Assembly: GCA_905160935.1 (NCBI GenBank)
Contig: CAJHZI010000478.1
Location: 1,440,001 to 1,504,000, forward strand
Origin: Enchytraeus crypticus
Lineage: Eukaryota; Annelida; Clitellata; Enchytraeida; Enchytraeidae
DNA: 64,000 nt
Direction of reading: 5' to 3'
Of this stretch, positions 19,936-30,984 are shown piece after piece. Every line of letters begins with the position of its first letter. The first letter of the stretch is position 1. A program made the translations under genes and the position numbers. The notes under the pieces are model-generated. The model was not told where the DNA came from. It searched no databases and was given only the letters and a program-made list of their open reading frames with translations.

Positions 19936-22084
19936 CTAGATGAAGTATCAGATTCCTGCATTAAATAGCGTCCTTCAATCTTCTTGAGCGATATCCTTGG
20001 AGGAAATTCCGTAATGAAATCATTCTCATCTTCACCCGCAGTCGAACACTTTACCGATCGCTCTCCCACTCGAATCTCGATTATCTGGCTTCTCTTTAGC
20101 CCATTGGTTAGAACACCTGACTCATATTGGGTAGCGCTATCTTTTCGTTCATCTAACTGTTTCACCGTTTCTATAAAATTTCTTGGATTATTGGAATTTG
20201 AGTTTGAAATGGTTTGGTCAGGCATTTCGGGCTCATTAGTAGATAGAGATGAAAGTGCTGGATCAGTTTCTTCTATATTAGATTCTTGTTCAGAATCCTC
20301 TGTCCTCTCTCGCTCTGCCACTGAACTATGATTAACGTCCTCGTCACAACTCGAAGGATTAGCTTTAACTTCCGGTAACTTTGCCGATGGAGTTTCTTCA
20401 ACATTTGACTTAATTTGTTCATTGGAATAATTATCATCTGGCGTAATTCCACGGGAGCTTTTAATTTGGTCAACCCTGTCTTTGCAACATCTATCATAAT
20501 GCTTAATTAACATGCTTTCAGAAAAGCAACTCCTGTAAATTTGTTCGGAAAAATTGTGCATATTTTCACGTATGCTATTTTGACTAGCATTCATCTCTTT
20601 TTCCACAACAAACTCCGAAGAGCTCTCAGAAATGTCTGCATTGGAGGAGTACAACAGACGATCTGGTGAATTAGTTTGCGACGCTACAGACACGGGATAA
20701 AAACTAAATGCCGGACTCTGTGGTTTATTTAAGGATGAATTCGATTTAATCTCCTCTAGATCCAGCTTTAGCTCATCTGTTTTCCTCAAGTTTGCGCAAT
20801 TCTGAACGGTTCTGAAAACATTTTCAACTGAAATGGTCCAACCCGGAGAAAATTCAAACTCAGGCCGCAATTGAGGGAACATGGGCCAACTGTACGCAGG
20901 GTTGTTATACGTACTGTACCTATCAGTATCGGCGGCTCCATCTGAAGACATTTCCCCAGAACTTTGAGGTAATACCTCGTTTGAAACAAAGCTACTCTTG
21001 CTAGAAGACTCGTAAATTTTAGGTCTGAACCTGTCCGTCTCAGATGTTATCGGGCTGGTCGTGGATTCAAACTGAGCATCGCCAGAAGAGTATTCATATT
21101 TACTTATATCTAGGCACAACTGACTACTGCTGCTTGTTCCCCTTCCCTCAAAGGATTTCCCGCCAGAGTGACTGTCACTTCGAAGAGATCGACGGCTTCT
21201 ACTGTAAGAGCTACATTTAGTTGCAGAGTTTGTATTACTGAATGGCGGGATATTAGATGAGTTAGAGCTAGAGCAGTCGCTAATGTAATCGGACTTTTTA
21301 CTCTCATAACGAGTGCTCCACGTACTGGGCGAGCCACTGTAGCTCCTACTGTCGAAGTCGCTGTGATAAGTGTCATCTTCCCTCGATGAAGTCTTCTTGT
21401 CGGTATCACTCGTAGCAGTTCTACTTAACTTTGTCGATATATCATCTGTGGTACCATGGCTGTCAGACCGCATTTCACCTGATATCATTTTGCTTAACTT
21501 TAGTCTTAGATTTTGAATATCATTGCGGTTTTCAGAATCTTTTTCAGTATCTACTGTTCGGCTTAATTTGAAGCTTAAATCTGCAGCGTCTTTATAATTA
21601 TTGGACCTCATATCACTCGTCCAGTCTTTCTGGGTGGAAGTGTTTTCCCTTCCCAAGGGAGATTTAGATAAACCGGAACTCTTACAGGGTCGCTTTGATT
21701 CCAATCCAATAAACCCGCTCTGGGAAGCCATTGATGTGACAGCTTGTGTCTTGCCCACGTTTGTTATCCCTGAACCAGTGTATGCGTAGCCACTTTTATT
21801 AGCCGGAACTGCGCTATTGTCTAAAACTCCGCCATTTACCAGTTTTAATGAACCGATCTTCTGTTTGCCTGATGATTTTTCTGCATTGAGACCCGTCTGT
21901 AGAGGAAGTCCGGGTTCGGTATTGTTTCTTATATGTATTAAATTTTCGGTGATTAATTTGCTTCTGGTTATTAAACCGCAGCCATCTCTGAGAGTTTCCT
22001 GACTCTCTAGCGTCGACATTGTCGACGGTGGCGTCTTTGGAGGGTGGCTACTGCAGAAGATTCTCAAACTACATTCCTTATGAA
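19902..22084 (-). CDS. gene A, exon 4: large Ser-rich disordered exon
   Basis: The exon begins after a strong acceptor on the minus strand (TTTTCCACTTCCTGCAG, exon start 22084) and runs 727 codons to a TAA at 19902. Its first two bases (TT) complete the codon left by the donor of exon 3 (phase 1), giving a continuous reading into HKECSLRIFCSS and STMSTLESQ. An internal ATG (STM-S) gives an alternative start with the context CGACAATGTC. The protein is Ser/Asn/Asp-rich and probably disordered. A compact hydrophobic block (YSWPMFPQLRPEFEFSPGW, then ISVENVFRTVQNCANLRK) near 20.8-20.9 kb may be a short folded or binding segment. The C-terminus is acidic (SSSEDVVYVTMDD). In gene B the equivalent junction leads into a protease-like domain. 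No homology to a named family was recognised. It may continue into the Gln-rich frame by a frame change. Confidence 0.7.
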
Positions 22085-22311
22085 CTGCAGGAAGTGGAAA
22101 ATAAATTCAGTACTTTAATCGTTAATTATTCTCGATATAAACTTCACTTATAAATGTCTTCCATCACAGAGCACTCTGAAGCAGAATAAAGCAAACGGTA
22201 CACCAGAATCACTGCCAATGATGTTACCATAGACATAGAATCTAAATTTTGTATAACAATGTTTTAAGAAAGAAAAGTAAAATTTAAGTAGATGAATAAT
22301 AATGTTCAGTT

Positions 22312-22475
22312 GGTGACCGCGCTGATCTGTGATTAAAATCTCGGACTTTCACTAGACTGGTTACAAGGAAAATGCACTAAATTACCTAACGGTTTAAATA
22401 TGTGGTGTTAAAAAGTGATAGATAGAAAGTGATAGATATCAACATAGTTGATCATTCACTATAATGCGTGTTTAC
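22312..22475 (+). mobile_element. tRNA-derived SINE, family 2 (5'-truncated)
   Basis: Starts at GTGACCGCGCTGATCTG, with AAATCTCGGAC, GACTGGTTACA, CCTAACGGTTTAAA and a tail with CACTATAATGCG. Same order as 13.56-13.77 kb (-) and 50.2 kb (+). It lies in gene A intron 3. Confidence 0.75.
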
Positions 22476-22944
22476 TTATTTTTAAATAAAGCAAACAGCA
22501 GGCAGATATACAATTTTAAAGATAACGACGTAAACAATAATCCTAAGTGTGATATTATTTACCATTCAATAATTGCAATAATATAATAAAAGCATAAAGA
22601 TACAGTAATATGCTAATGCTAATATTATTTACTATTAAATATTTTCTGTAGATTTACTGTAATTATTTATAGTATTTGTGACTATTAGTAAAGTTATTAG
22701 TATAAATATTTGTTTATCAATATTTTTAAGAAGACTATGCTATAACGTCACAAAGAAATTACCTCAACCTATTTCGCCTTGCACAGCATAAAACTTGCCT
22801 AATGGATAAGAAATACCTCTCATCTGACACTTGTGTAGTTACCACTGACTGCAGTATTGCTTAACTGTAAGGTGACTATAATTATTTTTGTATGTACCTA
22901 TGGCTACATAGAAAAATTGCTACAAGAACTTAACGAATAGATAA

Positions 22945-23038
22945 ACTGTAGAGGACTGGAGAAAGTCTATTAGTATCCCGACCCTGGTTAAAATGCGATT
23001 TAATGGATGATGATGATGCTGATGATGATGATGATGCA
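22945..23038 (+). mobile_element. GAT-tailed LINE/SINE 3' end
   Basis: GTCTATTAGTATCCCGACC followed by TGGTTAAAATGCGATTTAAT and (GATGAT)n. Member of the family listed at 14.74 kb. Confidence 0.65.
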
Positions 23039-23605
23039 CCTATGGTTACACACATGACATACCGCATGAGCTACAGAGTTTCCTTACTAAGTTTCTGCAT
23101 ATTTTAGTTTTCATTATTTTTTTTCTTTCCAAGGTTACGGTTATCGTTGCCTATGCTATTATTGGTAGTAGTAATTCTTCTAAGCTTGTTATTGAGTTTA
23201 AGTCTATATCTTCAGCCACCTAGACCAAACACTCAACTCGCGACTATTGATTTTAAAACCATGCACTAAAAACATTCCGTGAAGCGCGCCGTATATCCCT
23301 ATTTGGCGCCGAAAAGAAGAGGACTAGATAGGTAGGAAATGGAACTTTAAGGTCGGCTATCCATCGTTCTGAAACCACCAAGTGTAGTACACGACTAGCT
23401 TTTTATATATTCGCCCCTCGGAAGAGAAAACTCACGTTGTTACGCAGTATCGTGGCGTTTACGCACTCTTCTTCTAAAGGTTTCCCTTCAAAATTCCCGA
23501 TTTACGGCTTCCTTTTTAATTCCTATACGTAAGGTCCATAATTTTGATATAAATAATTCTAATATTCTTTTCTCTGGAATATATGAACTTACTATATGAA
23601 CTTAC

Positions 23606-23997
23606 GTATACGAAAAGCGGTGAGGCAACCAACATGCTTGCAAATGCCATTACTCCAAATTGTTTGCAGTTCTGAACTCAGGCCTGAGCTATACTGAAAA
23701 CATGGCTCCTTTGCAAGTTCCTTTAGAACTATTTCTGCGTGAGGCACTACATCACGCAATGCATTTCTAACGACCTCCAAGTGTTCATTAACTTTGCCAT
23801 CGACTGAAATAGTTTCTAAGCTAATGGATTGTGAAGATACTTTGTGCTCTTCTCCGATACTATAATTTTCGACGGCTTTTCTTGAACTATTTTCTCGTGT
23901 CAGCCTGTCCGGCATCCCTCTTCGTAAATACCGTATCACCACCTCATTTTCCATTATAGACATATCTGCAAATTTTATTGAAAGATCTCGGCTCGCT
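23606..23997 (-). CDS. gene A, exon 3: conserved N-terminal region
   Basis: The acceptor TTGATTTATTTTGTAG and donor GTAAGT (23600-23605) define a 392-base exon, 1+390+1 in phase. It encodes a largely helical, charged region (DLSIKFADM, VIRYLRRGMPDRLTRE) and ends EPCFQYSSGLSSELQ...VGCLTAFRI. This end aligns with gene B exon 5 (MPCFQPTAGLSSDL...VGCITALLI), and the upstream part aligns more loosely. Entry phase (2) and exit phase (1) equal those of the gene B exon, so the two genes are paralogues. A second possible acceptor (TTTGCAG, start near 23967) exists inside. No named domain recognised. Confidence 0.75.
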
Positions 23998-24189
23998 CTA
24001 CAAAATAAATCAATATGAGTTAATGATCAAGAAAATAATCCAACACTAATAAAATGAAATAAAAATATAGTTGTTATAAACATTCAGTTTAAAAGAATTG
24101 TATTTTGAAAACTATATTCAGATTTGATTTTGATAATTTTCAACAATTTCAAAAACTACTTGATGATATATAGCAATATATATATAGCA

Positions 24190-24596
24190 AGCCTTCTTAC
24201 TTATCTGAAATTCTTCTTCCCTATCGTCCCTCACGTTCACTTCGTTCCACCGATGTCAATCTTCTCTCTGTTCCAAATATTCTCACATAATTGGGCAGAC
24301 GTTCTTTTTCTTACGCAGCACCCACAATCTGGAACTCTTTACATGCTAATCTTCGCTCTTGTTCTTCTCTTTCAACATTCTCTAGCAAGCTTAAGACTTA
24401 CCTTTTCCCACCGTAGACATAATCAATCTACCCTACCATTTTTTGATCACCGGACTGGCTTTCGTTTAGGACCTTACTTCTCCTCAGCACATTTCTTTTG
24501 CAGATTGGTCTGGGTGAATTGATCTGTAGTGATGTGTGCTGTTGGGGACGTCCCTGACATCATCCCTGGATGAGGAAACGGACGTTAAACCTTTAT
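24190..24596 (+). mobile_element. L2-like LINE, 3' end
   Basis: The remnant of the ORF2 C-terminus (APTIWNSL-type then LKTYLFP-type) is followed by TTTTTGATCACCGGACTGG, GGGGACGTCCCTGACATCAT, GGATGAGGAAACGGACGTTAAACC and (TTA)n. Three further copies with the same order lie at 27.4, 30.3 and 31.3 kb. This is the presumed partner LINE of the family-1 SINE. Confidence 0.75.
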
Positions 24597-24626
24597 TATT
24601 ATTATTACTATTATTATTACTATTAC

Positions 24627-24665
<39 letters not shown>
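24597..24665. repeat. ATT/TTA microsatellite (LINE 3' tail)
   Basis: More than 20 trinucleotide units directly after the LINE 3' end. L2-type LINEs often end in short tandem repeats instead of poly(A). Confidence 0.9.
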
Positions 24666-24669
<4 letters not shown>

Positions 24670-26029
24670 GGCGAACTCATTGCTAGCTAACAATGTAACA
24701 TACAAGAACACTGCGAGTATTGTAATGCCTGCATGAGTTAATAACGACTGATAGACGTCAGTGTTCACAACAATGTTTGATTTACCGAATAGTAAATAGC
24801 ATATTAATAACTAAATGAAACAAATTAAATATATCGCTTGAATCAGTTTATGATTGGCCGAGAGCGGTGGATTAAGTTAACTTGATGTAGAAAACCAGGT
24901 TAACCTAATCCTTGTTTAGGTGTTCCACTGGCGGTTATGTGGAATAACCTCCCAAATGGAATACCACGACCTCCTTACTGAGTCAGATTTGTCGACCGCA
25001 GGGAGGGGGTTGTGTGAAACCCTTTTTTGCAACAAAGGACAAAGCTGACCCTCTATTGGTCAGGTAAATGCTGCGTCAGGAGTTTACTCTGCCAGATTCA
25101 CGTGGTTACGTCACAGAACAGTAATTAGTAATTTCTTGTTTAGAAATTTCAAGCCAAACTACAGAAATCATCCAAAACGTTCACTGGTAACATTTTATCA
25201 TTCATCTCATAGTTTCAGGGTATCGCTAATTTTCTCGCAATAGAAGTTGCAACATTTTTGCTGCACACTTATAAACTTTTGATTGAATTCGTTTGTGAAA
25301 TTTACGGTAAAGTTGGCAGCTCACTGCTCTTTCGACTCACTCAGTGCTTATCTTGGAAGTGAGCTCGTCTCACTAACAGCTCAGTGCTATCTAAGAGTGC
25401 TCTCTTTAAGCAGCTCCATGCAGTGTTTTAATATGGACTCACTAGTACCAATGCCTTGTAGACCTATACAGACTAGCATATCAATCGATCTAGGACGGCT
25501 GGCTCTCAGTCTCAGTCTCTCAGGCTCAGAGGGAGAGTTGTGAGTGTTCTACGTTAGGCTGGATAGCTGACAACTGTCGCTTCGAATACATATAAATTAA
25601 ATGTATTAATTTTGGTGCAGTCCTAAATTAATAAATGGGAGGTTGGCGTAAGGCACAATCTTGCTACAATTTTGAGCTATTCTTTATAAAATAGTGGAAA
25701 TTCCACGCAAAAAATTGTACAAAAACGCAATGAAATTATTTTAAATTGAAAATGACTGTAGTTTGTTTAGCCAGATACAAAAACTGTTGTAAAATAACTA
25801 AGAACAACTGAAGTCTGAAAGATTCTCGGTGACGCTAGCGTTCTAAAAGTAATTTTAAAACGTTTACAACATGCACTGTTCAGCTACTACTGCCTTACGC
25901 CTAACTAAATCAGCCCCGTCATAAATTTCTGACAATTGTATACCATGAAGTGCTTGTTCGGTTAGGAAAAACTTGCGATCTGTTGAGTCAGGAAAACTCG
26001 CTGTACTTAAATGCCGAACAGTTTCTTAT

Positions 26030-26335
26030 GCTGGCAAGTCGTTTCCTGTAACAAGTCTCTAATTGTGGAATGAACTTCCATATTTTCTAAGACATTCTGA
26101 TAAACCTGATCGCTTTAAAAAGAGTCTTAAGACACATTTTGGTCGATCATTCCATATAAATTCTGCTCACTGATAAATTTCTCAGATTGCAATATTTAAG
26201 CTAGGCTACATATGATAGTTATTTGATACTGTAGTGATTTTTACTGTGTGCATTTTATTGCATATTGCTTCTTTTACCGTAACTATGGCAAAATATGGAG
26301 GTGCCTTAGCATTAGAGACTCTATTAAACATTAAA
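26030..26335 (+). mobile_element. CR1/L2-like LINE, 3' fragment
   Basis: The + strand reads LWNELPYFLRHSDKPDRFK then SLKTHFGRSFH, the usual C-terminal end of CR1-type ORF2, followed by a 3' UTR ending in ATTAAACATTAAAAATTAAA. Confidence 0.6.
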
Positions 26336-26819
26336 AATTAAACATTACAGTTACAAACAATTCAGATTGCACACTTTTACATTGATATGAGAAAAATACT
26401 GCAGGCCTATAGAGGCATCTTCACACGATCTAGGACTGGCAGATTATCACTCTCAGCCGCTCAGGCTGTGGTACATACTAAGGCTAGCTGACAGCTGTCT
26501 CCTCAAATAATTATAAATTACATCATACATGTAGGTCTATCAGTAAATACATGTAGACTGTAGTATATAGGCCTAAAGGCGCTCCATACAAAGGGTTTCC
26601 GATGGGAAGAGTTCGACTGTGAGCTAGAACCGTCGCTGATGGTACCTTTGGGAAGTGAAGTAAATGTAAACCTGAATATTCAATTTTTATATGCCTATAT
26701 AATTAAGTAGAACATTACGCACATCATTTAATGAACCCATCATTCAAGCCGCAGAGATCCTAAGCCTTTTAGAATTTATCAAATTTAATCTCTAATTTCT
26801 TATCATATTTGTTACGATT

Positions 26820-26910
26820 ATTGGGGATTGTTGGGGACGTCCCTGACATCATCCCAGGATGAGGAAACGGACGTTAAACCTTTATTATTATAATAATTAT
26901 TATTCATTCA
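26820..26910 (+). mobile_element. L2-like LINE tail only
   Basis: GGGGACGTCCCTGACATCAT then GATGAGGAAACGGACGTTAA followed by (TTA)n. A very short 5'-truncated copy. Confidence 0.8.
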
Positions 26911-27179
26911 ACTTATTTTAAGAAGCAATCGTTCTGTATTTGAGTAACGATTTATGAGTAATTATGTTAGTTTCTGTTAAATGTGAGAGTATTTTGCACT
27001 TGAGTGAGTAATGCCCTAATTTTCCGTGCAATTGCTATGATATATTTAGACCTATATGAGTAATTCTGTCATCTTATGAACTTTAACGAATAAAATGATT
27101 CGCAAAATATGATGTTACGTCAAACAAGGCGCTACTTTAATACATGCACGTAAATAAGCTAACCTAAACATATCCTTAC

Positions 27180-27224
27180 CTTAGTGTCTGCATAACTGCC
27201 ATTATCTTGCTACGATCTTCTTCT
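27180..27224 (-). CDS. gene A, exon 2 (45 bp)
   Basis: A small exon between acceptor AAAATCAG, which follows a run of 15 T, and donor CTAAG/GTAAGG. It reads EEDRSKIMAVMQTLR. The end aligns with gene B exon 4 (KQSKVIEGLQKLK), and both exons exit in phase 2. The 1-base remainder at the start of exon 3 restores the frame. Too short to recognise alone. Its support is the border quality, the phase and the paralogue. Confidence 0.6.
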
Positions 27225-27384
27225 CTGATTTTATTTTCATTTTGCATAACATTAAAAAAAAAAAAAAAATAAAGCAAGAGACGGATATGCATTTGATGGA
27301 ATTAATTTAAAAAATACACATATGCATGTATTGCTCTTATGCTGATATGCTCTGTTAACATTCAAAACACTTCTTTTTGGTAAA

Positions 27385-27764
27385 CCTTCTTACCTTTCTG
27401 ATCTCCTAATCCAATATCAACCTTCTCGTAAGCTTCTTTCTTCCGATACCAAACTGCTCAAAATTCCTAATATTCTCACTTCGTTAGGTAGACGTTCATT
27501 TTCTTTCTTCGCTCCAACTGTTTGGAACTCTCTGCCTCCTGATCTTCGCTCATGTTCTACTACTTCCACTTTCCGTTGTAAGTTGAAAACACATCTCTTC
27601 CCACCATAGATTTTATTTCATCTTGCCTGACTGTTTTTTTTATCACCGGATCGGCACTGTTTTGGATCTTTTATTTCTCTTCAGCACGTGTTCTATTTTC
27701 AGATCGTTTGGGGTGAATCGATTTGTAATGACATGTGATGAGGGGACGTCTCTGACATCAGCCT
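27385..27764 (+). mobile_element. L2-like LINE, 3' end (tail replaced by SINE sequence)
   Basis: Same order as 24.2 kb: remnant of the ORF2 C-terminus, TTTTTTATCACCGGATCGG, CAGATCGTTTGGGGTGAATC and GGGGACGTCTCTGACATCA. Instead of the usual tail it runs straight into the family-1 SINE tail at 27765, forming a LINE-SINE junction at their shared 3' homology. Confidence 0.7.
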
Positions 27765-27907
27765 TGTTACTGGCATCGCTTTCGAGTGAGAAAACTGACG
27801 TTAACCTTAGCTTTATAGCTTTTAGCTTTATCAGAGTATTCTTAAAACCAAAGCTATAAAGCTAAGGTTAACGTCAGTTTTCTCACTCGAAAGCGATGCC
27901 AGTAACA
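27765..27907. repeat. 58-bp perfect inverted repeat made of SINE tails
   Basis: 27765-27822 and 27850-27907 are exact reverse complements around a 27-base spacer. Both arms are the 3' part of the family-1 SINE and share private variants (GTTACTGGCATCG where other copies have GTCACTGACATCG). One arm was therefore copied from the other. Confidence 0.9.
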
Positions 27908-27985
27908 GGCGAGCCCAGGATTTGTACCCTCCACATACTTATTCGCAGTCGAATATCTTACCGACTTCGCCATTGGCTCCAGCCA
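27850..27985 (-). mobile_element. tRNA-derived SINE, family 1 (full length, minus strand)
   Basis: On the minus strand: GGCGAAGTCGGTAAGATATT (A-box region), a B-box-like region around 27920-27935, GGGCTCGCC, then CATCGCTTTCGAGTGAGAAA and the CTTTATAGC tail. It is mirrored at both ends (27765-27822 and 27981-28007). Confidence 0.85.
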
Positions 27986-28007
27986 GTGGCGAAATCGGTA
28001 AGATATT
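27952..28007. repeat. 27-bp near-perfect inverted repeat at the SINE 5' end
   Basis: 27952-27978 pairs with 27981-28007 (two mismatches, 2-base loop). Each arm holds the SINE A-box region. Confidence 0.85.
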
Positions 28008-29475
28008 ATACTATTGTACCAAAACTCTACTCACTGAGCAAATGTCTGTTGCTAAATACACCGGACATTAAATTTTTATTGATAGATTGCTTCATTGCTT
28101 AATATTGACATATTTTAGACAACTCGATACTTATTTAAGCCTTTACCATAGTTTTAATGTAGAAACCAAGTTTGTCTGTTACAGCGCAATGCTCGGCTTC
28201 AAATGTTCTCTTATAGTCAGAATTTCACATCTGCAACTCCCAATCAGACATACATACTCTATCTAAACGTTAACTTCTCTTAATACAAATTAAAGTACTA
28301 AAGCCCAATTTGTTTACAAATTGACGACATATTTTATATATAAATTATTTACCAAAATTTTATACCAGTAGAAGTCTGAATTAGTCGGTGGCTCCCTAGG
28401 CTAGAACCTTTGTAATATCTTAGCGATATTCATCTACTATTGCACTAGATATGCACTAGATACGTATTACGAGTAAGGCAGTATGTGATAATCTTATTAT
28501 TATGTAATCTGAACATTCCACTGCAGGGGAATATGAATAAACACTGTAAATACATCTGGTCACATTCCGGTATAATCCATTACATGCATGACCATACATA
28601 CGCAGATTAACTTCTCTCTGCTGTGTTTAATCTTCTAATAATTTAAGGAATTATTCTGATACTCCGTCATTTCATGTAGCTTTTCCTTTCTTTATTACTG
28701 TAAATGTTTGATAAATTTTTAACTAATTTATTTTTGGCCCTATTTGATTGTCATCTATCACCAGTTTTCTTCTAATTGAATATATTCGGTTGTTGACTAC
28801 TTAGCATTCTCATACTAATCCTCTACATATTCTCCCCATCATCTGTTACATTATTTATATCTGTCTCTAGTGCCCCATATTGTTATTGTATTGATATCTA
28901 TGTTTTTGTTCTTACTTGCTGCTCGTTTTTGTTAACTGACGCACTTCTGGATGCAACACATTCGAACCTCCTTTTCGATCATATGCCATAAGATCATCAT
29001 TTTATTTATATCACACTGATTTCTTAGTTGTCCGTTGCTCTTCTCACCTCATTATTTTGTCTTGCATATACCCATTCTCCATATTCTGTCTGACTATTGT
29101 TTCATTTTCTTCTTACATCCATCTCGTATAACATTTCACTTGTGGATCAAAGCTTTCTATGATCTTTATTCACCAAATGCAAGGCAGCAAGAACAGAACA
29201 TGACCAGAGAAACCAAAACGAAAAGAACAACAGAAAATACAAAATTAAACCTTGAACAAATTAAATTGAAATACAAACATATATCTTTGGATTAACTAAA
29301 AGGTATATTAATCAATTTAGGGCAATATTCCCTCAAAATACATGAAAAATTTGAATCGTATTTTAACAATAGAATCATGATACTGAATAGACTATTTATA
29401 TTTCATAGCTAATAAAAGTTCACTTAATGAAGTTTTAATATTAAAAAAAACAGATATTAAGACTCTGCAATATAC
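28008..29475. other. gene A intron 1, no feature seen
   Basis: About 1.4 kb of AT-rich sequence. No exon, repeat family or structured RNA was recognised. Confidence 0.5.
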
Positions 29476-29477
<2 letters not shown>

Positions 29478-29519
<42 letters not shown>

Positions 29520-29606
29520 TATATATATATAGTATATATATATACATGTGTATGTGTGTAGTGTATATATATATATACAGTATATATATACATGTATATG
29601 TGTGTA

Positions 29607-29675
<69 letters not shown>

Positions 29676-29676
29676 G
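29478..29676. repeat. (TA)n microsatellite with TATACATGTGTATGTGTGTAG interruptions
   Basis: Long alternating TA tracts. The YIYIYI-type frames across it are artefacts. Confidence 0.9.
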
Positions 29677-29949
29677 GTCTAATATTCTAATGCCCAATTA
29701 GAACAATTTTCTTTTTCATCACCATTATCGATTATAAGAGATATAGGAGGGTAATAAAGTTATATGTTATGTTATATGTGTCAAAATGTTTTAATTTAAA
29801 CTCTATTTTATCTGCGTATCTTTTTGTATATCATGAAACTGATAATAAAGTATATATATAAAACTGCTGAATACAACTTAACCTCTTACGCATGAACAGA
29901 GACATATTCAATAGTAATAAATTTTTAAAATTGCGATATTGAAACTTAT

Positions 29950-30910
29950 GATTGACCCTAAATGTAAATTCATGCCTAGAGACGTCACTGACATACCCAA
30001 TTAGCTGGGGAATATACAATTACATTTTCATTGCATTTTATTACGCATAACGTAACAATAAGGAAGATACTAATACACATATGAAAGCAATATCTAGAAG
30101 GAAATTTAAAATTTAATACATTATATTATGATCGAATCTTTTAATATGTTGCGGCAAACAATAGCTGCAGAAGCGCAAATAGTAGTAGGCTTCATAGAGT
30201 AGGAAGATTAAGTATCGTTAAAATATATCAGATTAAATTTTTATGTAGAATTTATGAAGTTACTTAGGTACTGCTCTTGCTCTAATGATCAATTTCAATT
30301 TTTCTTATCTTACGCAACACCTACAATCTGGAACTCTTTATCTGCTAGTCTTCGCTCTTGTTTTTCTCTTTCAACTTTCTCTAGCAAGCTTAAGACTTAC
30401 CTTTTCCCACCTAAGACATAATCAATCTACCCTGACCATTTTTTGATCACCGGACTGGCTTTCGTTGAGGACCTTACTTATCCTCAGCACATTTCTTTTG
30501 CAGATTAGTCTGGGTGAATTGATCTATAGTGATGTGTGCAATGGGGACGTCCCTGACATCATCAATGGATGATGAAACAGACGTTAAACCTTTAATATTA
30601 TTAATTAAAAAATGTACAAATATAAATTTCGAAATACAATATATAAATGTCAAAGTAAATGGAAAATATCCAAAATACTATCAATAAATGCGCAAACTAA
30701 TTAGGCCGATAAATTATAAATGTTAATTTATAATCAATCATCTGCTCGGTAGAAAAATGTTATAATCATAGCAATAAGAAACATGTAGAGTATGCTATGT
30801 TTCATATAGCTATGATTGAAGACATTATAGTGTCTACAATGTCAGAACATTTGATATTACAATGCTTATATTAATCTTAAAAAATCCAGTTGGCTCAACT
30901 TCAATGAAAA
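29950..30910. repeat. tandem segmental duplication, copy 1
   Basis: Words in the same order occur here and at 30985-31800: GACGTCACTGACAT, TGGGGAATAT, ACATTTTCATTGCATTT, GAAAGCAATATCTA, GCGG.AAACAATAGC, later AAATATAAATTTC.AAATAC and AAAAAATCCAG.TTGGCT. Copy 1 carries an L2-like 3' end at 30287-30605 that copy 2 lacks at that position. Confidence 0.75.
30287..30605 (+). mobile_element. L2-like LINE, 3' end
   Basis: Remnant of the ORF2 C-terminus, TTTTTGATCACCGGACTGG, GGGGACGTCCCTGACATCAT, then GATGATGAAACAGACGTTAA and a short AT-rich tail. It was inserted after the surrounding duplication. Confidence 0.75.
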
Positions 30911-30984
30911 GTAGATAATAAAATATAATGTTTCTGGATAAAAGTATATAAAGTAATAAGTAACGTGTAAAAATGCACTAAATT

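Larger units (their letters stand above)
23998..27179. other. gene A intron 2 with LINE remnants
   Basis: Intron between the 27.2-kb and 23.6-kb exons. It contains an L2-like 3' end (24.2-24.67 kb), a CR1-like 3' fragment (26.03-26.33 kb), a bare L2 tail (26.82-26.91 kb) and a pair of related about 110-bp segments (25480-25605 and 26425-26525) sharing GATCTAGGAC.GGC and GATAGCTGACA.CTGTC words. No coding exon was seen in the remainder. Confidence 0.55.

Noticed and set aside
28080..29300. Possible exon or LINE in the 28-29.3-kb region
   Set aside because: An 86-codon + frame (29035-29295) has no motif, no good splice borders and AT-driven composition.
29392..29697. Frames of alternating Tyr-Ile (also at 33.4, 38.9, 44.9, 46.0 and 52.9 kb)
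   Set aside because: Direct translation of (TA)n microsatellites.
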